11,576 bases of DNA from the NCBI GenBank assembly GCA_964565165.1, contig CAZMDJ010000036.1, positions 1 to 11,576 of the forward strand. The letters run 5' to 3'. The DNA comes from ZLKRG08 sp964565165 (GTDB taxonomy: Bacteria > Actinomycetota > Actinomycetes > Nanopelagicales > Nanopelagicaceae). The position numbers and the translations under genes are program-made. The notes beneath the pieces are model-generated. The model saw only the letters and a program-made list of their open reading frames with translations, made no database searches and was not told where the DNA came from. This document shows positions 6,840 to 11,576 of this stretch, in pieces. How positions within the stretch are numbered: the stretch's first letter is position 1; every line of letters begins with the position of its first letter.

Positions 6840-7667
6840 ATGAGCAGAGCGGTAGAGGTTTACGAACCATTTCGCGCCGGCCTGCCTCCACTTGGCAGAT
6901 ATTGGCGCTCGCTATGGGCTCGCCGTTCATTTATACGAGAGTATGCAAAATCAGAGCTACACGCTAGCCACTACGACTCAGTTTTCGGTCAACTCTGGTT
7001 AGTTCTCAATCCGCTACTTCTTTCAGCAATCTACTTTGTATTAATCAAGATCATTGCAGGTAGCGCAGATAGCACTCGTTACGCACATTTAACTGCCAGC
7101 CTCTTCCTCTTTTATTTAGTAAGCAATGCCATGAATAGCGGAACAAAATCAATTACCTCAAGTGAGAATTTGATTTTAAATACTGCATTTCCACGAATTG
7201 CACTTCCGCTTTCAACCACAATCGTTGCACTCTTTAAGTTCTTGCCAACAATCCCGGTTTTCCTAATTATTAAATTAGCGCTTGGTCTTCCTTTTGATTG
7301 GAAGATGCTCTGGGGAGCGGTAGTTGTTTTTATTGCACTGGTATTTGGTCTGGGTGTTGCAATTTTAATCTCTGCCGCAAACGTTTACGTGCGCGATATT
7401 TCAAATTTCTTACCTTACTTAAATCGCACACTTCTTTATATCTCACCAGTTCTCTTTGAAGCAGATAGCGTTAGCGATAAGTTGGCATTTTTAAAGAACA
7501 TTAATCCATTCTTTCCAATTCTCGATACCTGGTCACGAGTGATGGTTCATAACGAGAGCTTGGCATGGGGCGAAGTTGGTAAAGCTTCAATTTGGGCTTT
7601 CGGAACATTCATAATTGGTACCTATTTATTCCTATCCCGTGAACGAGAGTTTGCCGTCCGTGTCTGA
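6840..7667 (+). CDS. wzm: ABC-2 type polysaccharide export permease (Wzm/TagG-like)
   Basis: This is the membrane half of an ABC exporter that moves lipid-linked polysaccharide (O-antigen-, capsule- or teichoic-acid-like) across the cytoplasmic membrane. The 275-aa product has the family's cytoplasmic N-terminal segment (1-50) and about six hydrophobic segments (roughly 52-72, 84-100, 118-147, 155-180, 190-207, 247-266). Family motifs are SVFGQLWLVLNPL (47-59), NVYVRDI (181-187), LLYISPVLF (198-206) and INPFFPILDTWR-like text at 221-233. ATG 6840 is preferred: an in-frame upstream start at 6792 lies inside the glycosyltransferase gene and adds non-family residues. The ATPase start overlaps its last 8 bp, so the two subunits are probably made together. 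The symbol is at family level, and the exported polymer is unknown. Confidence 0.92.
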   Translation: MSRAVEVYEPFRAGLPPLGRYWRSLWARRSFIREYAKSELHASHYDSVFGQLWLVLNPLLLSAIYFVLIKIIAGSADSTRYAHLTASLFLFYLVSNAMNSGTKSITSSENLILNTAFPRIALPLSTTIVALFKFLPTIPVFLIIKLALGLPFDWKMLWGAVVVFIALVFGLGVAILISAANVYVRDISNFLPYLNRTLLYISPVLFEADSVSDKLAFLKNINPFFPILDTWSRVMVHNESLAWGEVGKASIWAFGTFIIGTYLFLSREREFAVRV

Positions 7668-8448
7668 TTTACATAACTCTGGAGATATTGCAGTCTCAGT
7701 TCAAAACTTGGGATTAATTTATAAAACCACAATTGATAAGAAGCTTTCGCTCTCAAATCGCATTAAACATTTAGGTCGCGGCACAAAGCAGACTCGAATT
7801 ATCAATGCACTTGATGGCGTTAATTTAGATGTTGATTACGGCAGCGTTCTTGGCGTTGTTGGTGCAAATGGCGCGGGTAAATCAACCATGATGCGTGTAA
7901 TCAGCGGAATTTTGCCTCCAACTTCTGGTCGCGTAGAGGTTTACGGAAAAGTTTCAACCTTGCTTGCACTTGGCGTTGGGTTTAATAAACAACTAACTGG
8001 CCGCCAGAATGTAATTCTGGGTGGACTCGCATCTGGACTTTCACGCGATGAGATCGAACATCACTTCGAAGAGATTGCCGATTTCGCTGAACTAGGCGAG
8101 GCGATTGATGCGCCAATGCGTACCTATTCTTCAGGAATGTATGCCCGTCTGGGATTTTCAGTTGCAGTTACGGTTAAGCCGGATATTTTGATTGTTGACG
8201 AAGCTTTAAGTACAGGCGATGCGCGCTTTAAAGAGAAGAGTTTGGCAAAGTTAAAAGAGCTACGCGGTGACAATCGTGCTCTAATTCTTGTAAGCCATGC
8301 GCTCGGAACAATCCGCGAAGTTTGTAATGATGTTGCATGGCTACATAAAGGCAAATTAATTCAACGCGGTAAGCCAGATGAAGTTGTAGATGCTTACCAA
8401 GATTTCCTTGCGGTCGGAAAGAGCGCAGTTGTTAATGAGGACGTTTAA
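7660..8448 (+). CDS. wzt: ABC polysaccharide exporter ATPase (Wzt/TagH-like)
   Basis: This ATPase powers the permease encoded just upstream. The 262-aa product has Walker A GANGAGKST (68-76), signature SSGMYARLGFSVA (157-169), Walker B PDILIVDEALSTGD (174-187) and the switch histidine in LVSHALG (210-216). The early segment SNRIKHLGRG (32-41), the GVGFNKQLTGRQN (105-117) loop and the signature SSGM are typical of the polysaccharide/teichoic-acid exporter subfamily. It ends soon after the nucleotide-binding domain, so it lacks the C-terminal carbohydrate-recognition domain found in long Wzt proteins. Export is therefore probably not gated by recognition of a chain-end cap by this subunit (inference). 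GTG 7660 overlaps the permease end by 8 bp and gives MSDLHNSGD. Earlier starts at 7615, 7639 and 7651 are possible but lie deeper in the permease gene. The next gene starts inside its last 14 bp. Confidence 0.93.
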   Translation: MSDLHNSGDIAVSVQNLGLIYKTTIDKKLSLSNRIKHLGRGTKQTRIINALDGVNLDVDYGSVLGVVGANGAGKSTMMRVISGILPPTSGRVEVYGKVSTLLALGVGFNKQLTGRQNVILGGLASGLSRDEIEHHFEEIADFAELGEAIDAPMRTYSSGMYARLGFSVAVTVKPDILIVDEALSTGDARFKEKSLAKLKELRGDNRALILVSHALGTIREVCNDVAWLHKGKLIQRGKPDEVVDAYQDFLAVGKSAVVNEDV

Positions 8449-9604
8449 AAGCGCAATCGCGCTCCTCTTAACATTTATTGCAATCTCACCAGCAAGCGCT
8501 GTAGAGAGTTTTACATTTACCGGTAGCGGCTTCGGCCATGGAGTAGGTCTCAGCCAAATTGGCGCGAAAGCCATGGCGGTTTCTGGCCAAAGCGCTGAAG
8601 ATATTCTCAAGTATTACTACACCGGAGTCGTAGTTGAACCAGTTTCTGATTGGTATGACGTAAGAGTAAATATCGGCCACCAATTAACCAGTGCAACTAT
8701 CCAATTAGTCAGCAATGCCGGAACTTTGCAAATCAATGATTATCTAATTACAGATAAACAGAGTGTTGCCACATTTAAATATTCAACTGCAGGCATAGTC
8801 ACCACAATTAAGAAATCAAAAGTTTTAGTTGCATCGCTGCCTCCAAGTAACTCAATCAATATCAGGTGGAGCGGTACCAGATTTTTAGATGGCGCACCTG
8901 CAGTAATTGCTTTCAACCCAGGTAAATCTCAGCGCTATCAATATGGTGAGATGAATTTATTAGCGGTAGGAAAATATTTCGAAGCCACCAATTCTGTGCG
9001 CTTAAAAGATGAATATCTTTATGGAATTTCTGAAGTCTCATCATCTTGGCCAACTGAATCTTTGCGAGCACAAGCAATTGCAGCTAGAACTTATGCGATG
9101 TCGAAAGCTGGCATTTATCGACCAAGCTGTGATTGCGAACTTTATGGAACTATCCAAGATCAACTCTTCGTGGGAATTGCAAAGATCAATGAAGCTAAAT
9201 ATGGAGCTCTCTGGAAAGCTGCAGTTGATTCAACCAGCGTAGATGAAGAGAATGGGCTGACTATTACTTATATGGGTAACCCAATTAGCGCTTATTACTC
9301 CTCATCAAGTGGAGGCACGACCGAGAGCGCGCTTAATGCATTCGGCACAGGAGTGGATTACCTAATTCCAGTTGCTGATCCAGTCAGCCTTGATCCAAAG
9401 TTAAATCCAAATTACTCAACTTGGAAACGAACAGTTACACAAACTGTAGTTGCAAAAGCTTTTGGGCTAATCGATGTTCAGAAATTAACTATTAAAGATA
9501 AGCGAATTGAAGCAACCAGTCTTAACGGAACAAAGGTATCTCTAAGGTTAGAAACCTTTAGATCAAGAGCTGGTTTGCCCTCGCCGTTCTTTACTTTAGT
9601 TTGA
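8435..9604 (+). CDS. Secreted SpoIID/LytB-domain protein (probable peptidoglycan lytic transglycosylase)
   Basis: SpoIID-family enzymes cut the glycan strands of peptidoglycan, and in sporulating Firmicutes they act on strands stripped of stem peptides. The 389-aa product begins with a Sec signal peptide (about 1-22, cut after SPASA). Next comes the GFGHGVGLSQIGAKAM motif (32-47) with DILKYYYTG (56-64), then a middle beta-rich region. The SpoIID core follows: YLYGISEVSSSWPTES (194-209), where E200 is the candidate catalytic glutamate, LRAQAIAARTYA (210-221), CDCELYGTIQDQLFVG (232-247) and AYYSSSSGGTTES (286-298). In B. subtilis SpoIID the GHGVGMSQ block comes near the C-terminus, so the order here is permuted, a layout I associate with actinobacterial members. 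ATG 8435 overlaps the ATPase gene by 14 bp. There is no sporulation context, so a role in wall remodelling around polymer export or attachment is inferred. The gene end overlaps dapD by 9 bp. Confidence 0.9.
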   Translation: MRTFKSAIALLLTFIAISPASAVESFTFTGSGFGHGVGLSQIGAKAMAVSGQSAEDILKYYYTGVVVEPVSDWYDVRVNIGHQLTSATIQLVSNAGTLQINDYLITDKQSVATFKYSTAGIVTTIKKSKVLVASLPPSNSINIRWSGTRFLDGAPAVIAFNPGKSQRYQYGEMNLLAVGKYFEATNSVRLKDEYLYGISEVSSSWPTESLRAQAIAARTYAMSKAGIYRPSCDCELYGTIQDQLFVGIAKINEAKYGALWKAAVDSTSVDEENGLTITYMGNPISAYYSSSSGGTTESALNAFGTGVDYLIPVADPVSLDPKLNPNYSTWKRTVTQTVVAKAFGLIDVQKLTIKDKRIEATSLNGTKVSLRLETFRSRAGLPSPFFTLV

Positions 9605-10513
9605 ATGTAAAACGGAATTTAATCCGCCCCAAGAACCAGTCTTAGAAACTACTTCTAGCGCACCTGTTTGTGAATTGCGACGGAACAATAAATTATCCCC
9701 ACCACTTAGCACTGCTGCTTTAACAATCTGACCATCAGGCAGAGTTACCTTTGCTGCTGCGGTCACATATGTTCCGGCTTCCACCACGGAGTTATTTCCA
9801 AGTGAAATTCCTAATCCTGAATTTGCACCAAGCAGAGACTTTTCTCCGATTGAGATTACTTGCTTTCCACCACCAGATAAAGTTCCCATGATTGATGCGC
9901 CGCCACCGATATCGCTGCCATCTCCGACAACAACACCTGCAGAGATTCGTCCTTCAACCATTGATGTGCCAAGTGTTCCGGCATTGAAGTTAACGAAACC
10001 TTCGTGCATAACAGTTGTACCTGGCGCTAAGTGCGCACCTAAACGAACGCGATCTGCATCTGCGATACGTACACCGGATGGAATAACGTAATCAACCATT
10101 CTTGGAAATTTATCAACCGAATAAACAGTTACTTGGCCGAATTTTGCGCGAAGCTTTGCGCGAACCATTTCGAATCCTTCAATTTCGCAAGGACCAAAAT
10201 TTGTCCAGACCACATTTGAAAGTAACCCAAAGATTCCATCAAGTGATTGGCCATGTGGCTTTACCAAACGATGCGAAAGTAAATGTAAGCGCAGATATGC
10301 ATCTTTAGCATCCGCTGGAGCGACATCAGTATCAATCTGCACTGATACAACTTCGCGCTTAACTCCGCGAATCTCATCAACTCCAGCGAGCGCCTTTAAC
10401 TCTGCTGATGGTTCGCCGCTTAGCGGAGCAAGTGTTGGATTCGGATACCAGACATCGAGCGTGGTTCCGCTTGAGGTGATGGTCGCAATACCGTGGCCTG
10501 ATGCAATAGACAT
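9596..10513 (-). CDS. dapD: 2,3,4,5-tetrahydropyridine-2,6-dicarboxylate N-succinyltransferase (DapD, actinobacterial type)
   Basis: DapD transfers a succinyl group from succinyl-CoA to tetrahydrodipicolinate, a committed step of the succinylase route to meso-diaminopimelate and lysine. The 305-aa product is of the long actinobacterial/mycobacterial type rather than the roughly 275-aa E. coli type. It has an N-terminal alpha/beta domain (about 1-110), then a left-handed beta-helix of imperfect hexapeptide repeats (about 145-265). The highly conserved block HEGFVNFNAGTLGTSMVEGR (170-189) and VVVGDGSDIGGGASIMGTLS (194-213) carry the active-site Glu and Gly residues, and LLGANSGLGISLG (227-239) follows. 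ATG 10513 has a -10 hexamer 6 nt upstream and no ribosome site. It is divergent from the LOG-family gene with 22 bp between starts and convergent with the SpoIID-like gene with a 9-bp overlap. Diaminopimelate also feeds peptidoglycan, but no direct link with the neighbouring wall genes is shown. Confidence 0.96.
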   Translation of the reverse strand: MSIASGHGIATITSSGTTLDVWYPNPTLAPLSGEPSAELKALAGVDEIRGVKREVVSVQIDTDVAPADAKDAYLRLHLLSHRLVKPHGQSLDGIFGLLSNVVWTNFGPCEIEGFEMVRAKLRAKFGQVTVYSVDKFPRMVDYVIPSGVRIADADRVRLGAHLAPGTTVMHEGFVNFNAGTLGTSMVEGRISAGVVVGDGSDIGGGASIMGTLSGGGKQVISIGEKSLLGANSGLGISLGNNSVVEAGTYVTAAAKVTLPDGQIVKAAVLSGGDNLLFRRNSQTGALEVVSKTGSWGGLNSVLHSN

Positions 10514-10535
10514 GTGCGCATATTAGTCTGTGCTG
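10514..10535. promoter_or_regulatory. 22-bp divergent promoter between dapD and the LOG-family gene with overlapping -10 elements
   Basis: On the minus strand TAATAT (10525-10520), a near-consensus -10, ends 6 nt before the dapD ATG. On the plus strand TAGTCT (10524-10529) ends 6 nt before the LOG ATG at 10536. The two hexamers share 10524-10525. Neither start has a Shine-Dalgarno sequence, so both mRNAs are inferred to be leaderless. Opposed RNA polymerases could not occupy both sites at once, so the two genes may compete for initiation. Confidence 0.55.
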
Positions 10536-11072
10536 ATGAAAGTTAGCGTCTTCTGTTCTTCCTCTCCAACAATTGACGAGAAACATATTCAATTAGCCTC
10601 AGATTTAGGGGCAGGTATTGCGGCTCGTAACTGGACCTTGGTTTCAGGCGGCGGAAAAATCTCAAGTATGGGTGCAGTTGCAAAGGCAGCTCGCGCAGGT
10701 GGCGCCCACACAATCGGTGTAATTCCAGATGCGCTAGTAAAGATTGAATTCGCAGATCATGACTCAGATCAATTACATGTTGTAAAAGATATGCGCGAAC
10801 GTAAAGGTCTCATCGAAGAACTTTCAGATGCATTCGTGATTTTGCCTGGAGGAGCAGGAACTTTAGAAGAGTTATTCGAAATCTGGGTTGGACGTTTTCT
10901 TAAATTCCACAATAAACCGATTGTGATTCTTGATCCATTCGATTTGTATCAACCATTGATGCAATTAATTAATCATTTAGAAGCTGAGAATTTTGTTAAA
11001 CCTGGAATGCAGGAATTAATTTTCTGGGCGCGCTCAGTTGATGAAGCGCTCAACCACATAGGCAGTAAGTAA
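10536..11072 (+). CDS. LOG-family (TIGR00730-like) nucleoside 5'-monophosphate phosphoribohydrolase
   Basis: The LOG (Lonely Guy) family hydrolyses the N-glycosidic bond of nucleoside monophosphates. Plant and some bacterial members release active cytokinins from their riboside monophosphates, others act on AMP or similar nucleotides. The 178-aa product has the family order: VSVFCSSS (3-10), a Rossmann-like SGGGKISSMGAVAKAARAGGA (37-57, where many members have GGxxGLMG), GVIPDAL (61-67), MRERK (86-90) and the phosphoribosyl-binding signature PGGAGTLEELFEIW (104-117). The last two supply the catalytic Arg and Glu. ATG 10536 fits the family start better than GTG 10530 and has a -10 hexamer 6 nt upstream. 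In Mycobacterium tuberculosis, as I recall, a LOG protein also lies close to the dap genes and to DUF3117, so this is conserved actinobacterial context. The substrate here is not established. Confidence 0.9.
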   Translation: MKVSVFCSSSPTIDEKHIQLASDLGAGIAARNWTLVSGGGKISSMGAVAKAARAGGAHTIGVIPDALVKIEFADHDSDQLHVVKDMRERKGLIEELSDAFVILPGGAGTLEELFEIWVGRFLKFHNKPIVILDPFDLYQPLMQLINHLEAENFVKPGMQELIFWARSVDEALNHIGSK

Positions 11073-11083
11073 ACTTGTCCACT
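11070..11083 (+). promoter_or_regulatory. Candidate leaderless promoter -10 after the LOG-family gene
   Basis: TAAACT (11070-11075) begins with the TAA stop of the LOG-family gene and ends 8 nt before GTG 11084. That GTG opens only a seven-codon reading (MEQSWSA) ending in TGA at 11105-11107. The 8-mer CTTGTCCA (11074-11081) is shared with the site before the ABC permease. Its use as a promoter is inferred from spacing. Confidence 0.3.
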
Positions 11084-11094
11084 GTGGAGCAATC

Positions 11095-11280
11095 TTGGAG
11101 CGCTTGATAATCGAAGTCATTGAGTCGCTCCCTGAGGAGTACCAATTTGTGCTCCGTGCTCATTACATAGGTAATAAGAGCGCAGAAGAGATCGCCAATT
11201 TAATTGGAGTTCCGGCTGAATCTGTGGCGCGCATCATTAAAGCGGGGAAGGCAGCCCTCGCACGAGAGCTCGGTTTTTGA
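11095..11280 (+). CDS. Small stand-alone sigma-70 region-4-like helix-turn-helix protein
   Basis: This short protein (61 aa from TTG 11095, or 58 aa from TTG 11104) consists almost wholly of a sigma-70 region-4-type fold. SLPEEYQFVLRAHYIGNKS (11-29) is followed by the helix-turn-helix AEEIANLIGVPAESVARIIKAGKAALARELG (30-60). In sigma factors this domain binds the -35 element and the beta flap. Region 2 (the -10-binding part) is absent, so it cannot be a complete sigma factor. It could be a small transcription regulator, an RNA-polymerase-binding factor or a remnant. No ATG or GTG start exists in frame after the stop at 11059-11061; only TTG codons at 11095 and 11104 are available. The second TTG overlaps, as TTGA, the stop of the seven-codon GTG reading from 11084, which would suit reinitiation. 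It lies 22 bp after the LOG gene and 66 bp before DUF3117. Confidence 0.65.
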   Translation: MERLIIEVIESLPEEYQFVLRAHYIGNKSAEEIANLIGVPAESVARIIKAGKAALARELGF

Positions 11281-11288
11281 TAGCCGAT

Positions 11289-11340
11289 TTGTAGGTGCGC
11301 CACCCTTTACGAGATAATTACCTTCTTGAACTACGGAGGG
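11289..11340 (+). promoter_or_regulatory. Promoter and strong ribosome binding site of the DUF3117 gene
   Basis: The 66-bp gap 11281-11346 is the largest gene-free stretch in the window. It holds a candidate -10 GATAAT (11313-11318) with a weak -35 TTGTAG (11289-11294) at an 18-nt spacing. TACCTT at 11319-11324 is an alternative -10. GGAGGG (11335-11340) lies 6 nt before the ATG at 11347 and is the strongest Shine-Dalgarno sequence in the window. This gene therefore seems to have a real 5' leader, unlike most of its neighbours. Confidence 0.5.
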
Positions 11341-11346
11341 TTTTAA

Positions 11347-11526
11347 ATGGCAGCAATGAAGCCGCGCACCGGTGATGGTCCTATGGAAGTCACTAAGGAG
11401 GCTCGTAGTCTTGTAATGCGTATCCCTCTAGAAGGTGGCGGTCGTCTAGTTGTCGAACTAAACGGCGAAGAGGCAGCAAATCTAGGTAGCTGCTTACAGG
11501 CTGCAGTTCAGCTAATCAAGAAATAG
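11347..11526 (+). CDS. DUF3117 family small protein
   Basis: This 59-aa protein begins MAAMKPRTGDGPMEV and continues with VMRIPLEGGGRLVVELNGEEA (23-43), which is the near-invariant pattern of the actinobacterial family DUF3117 (Rv1211 type in M. tuberculosis, as I recall). Its function is unknown. It has no signal peptide or membrane segment, and the middle reads as two short beta strands around a glycine turn followed by a C-terminal helix (about 41-58). High conservation and the strong GGAGGG ribosome site suggest abundant expression (inference). It carries one cysteine (C49). It lies downstream of the LOG-family gene and the small sigma-like gene. Confidence 0.92.
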   Translation: MAAMKPRTGDGPMEVTKEARSLVMRIPLEGGGRLVVELNGEEAANLGSCLQAAVQLIKK

Positions 11527-11535
11527 CCATTCAGG

Positions 11536-11551
11536 TATAACTTTAACGCGC
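11536..11551 (+). promoter_or_regulatory. Candidate promoter -10 before the window-end gene
   Basis: TATAAC (11536-11541), overlapped by TAACTT (11538-11543), lies 8-10 nt before ATG 11552. There is no Shine-Dalgarno sequence. The arrangement fits the leaderless pattern of this window and gives the main support for a gene starting at 11552. Confidence 0.35.
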
Positions 11552-11576
11552 ATGATAAATTTTACCCCCGAAAAAA
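11552..11576 (+). CDS. Possible start of a further gene, cut by the window end
   Basis: ATG 11552 opens a frame with no stop in the remaining 25 bases and reads MINFTPEK. It is far too short to assign. The call rests only on the upstream -10-like sequence and its position 25 bp after the DUF3117 stop. It may be chance. Confidence 0.3.

Noticed and set aside
9542..9561. Hairpin near the SpoIID/dapD convergence: AAGGTT (9544-9549), loop AGA, AACCTT (9553-9558)
   Set aside because: It lies inside the SpoIID-like coding region before its stop, so it cannot end that transcript. For dapD its position, 35-54 nt past the stop, would suit a 3' end, but no U-run follows on the minus strand and the stem is only 6 bp.
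9613..9626. Small inverted repeat CGGA...TCCG near the dapD 3' end, followed on the minus strand by a short T stretch
   Set aside because: Only a 4-bp stem with a 6-nt loop, and it lies before the dapD stop codon. It is too weak to call a terminator.
1..11576. CRISPR arrays, tRNA/rRNA genes, insertion sequences, phage genes, toxin-antitoxin or defence systems
   Set aside because: I looked for repeats, transposase or integrase motifs and tRNA-like folds and saw none. The content is core metabolism and cell-surface genes with uniform base use.

Overview
The window comes from a compact, moderately low-GC (by eye mid-40s %) actinobacterium. The actinobacterial assignment rests on the order pccB/accD5 - birA - purK - purE, the actinobacterial-type DapD, a LOG-family protein near dapD, and the small actinobacterial protein DUF3117. 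Coding density is extreme: with the starts chosen here only about 225 of 11,576 bases lie outside genes, and several neighbours overlap. Together with the modest GC this suggests a streamlined lineage such as the freshwater acI group (Nanopelagicales). That placement is inference, not proof.

Layout. (1) 1-3002: the beginning of a biotin-dependent propionyl/acyl-CoA carboxylase beta subunit on the minus strand (its 3' part is off the window). Divergent from it are biotin ligase birA and then purK and purE, which carry out the two-step carboxylation of AIR to CAIR in purine synthesis. (2) 2999-5812, minus strand: LCP (LytR-CpsA-Psr) wall-polymer ligase, UDP-glucose 6-dehydrogenase and a small CoA-binding-fold protein, tightly packed. 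(3) 5861-9604, plus strand: ExoA-like family-2 glycosyltransferase, ABC-2 permease (Wzm-like), ABC ATPase (Wzt-like) and a secreted SpoIID/LytB protein. Regions 2 and 3 together look like one cell-surface polysaccharide module: a UDP-glucuronate precursor, a sugar transferase, an ABC exporter, a ligase to the wall and a probable peptidoglycan-cleaving enzyme. (4) 9596-11526: dapD on the minus strand (lysine/diaminopimelate synthesis), then on the plus strand a LOG-family phosphoribohydrolase, a 58-61 aa stand-alone sigma-region-4-like protein and DUF3117. A possible next gene starts 25 bases before the window end.

The most notable structure is regulatory. Nearly every gene that does not overlap its upstream neighbour has an actinobacterial -10 hexamer (TAnnnT) ending 6-9 nt before its start codon and no Shine-Dalgarno sequence. 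This is the geometry expected of leaderless mRNAs. At two divergent junctions (pccB/birA and dapD/LOG) the two opposed -10 elements overlap each other. At three places the TA of the -10 is the stop codon of the upstream gene. DUF3117 is the clear exception, with a 5' leader and a strong GGAGGG. Genes inside overlapping pairs (purE, the CoA-binding gene, wzt, spoIID-like) look translationally coupled instead.

I see no tRNA, rRNA, CRISPR array, insertion sequence, attachment site or convincing intrinsic terminator. There is no gene-free stretch longer than 66 bases.
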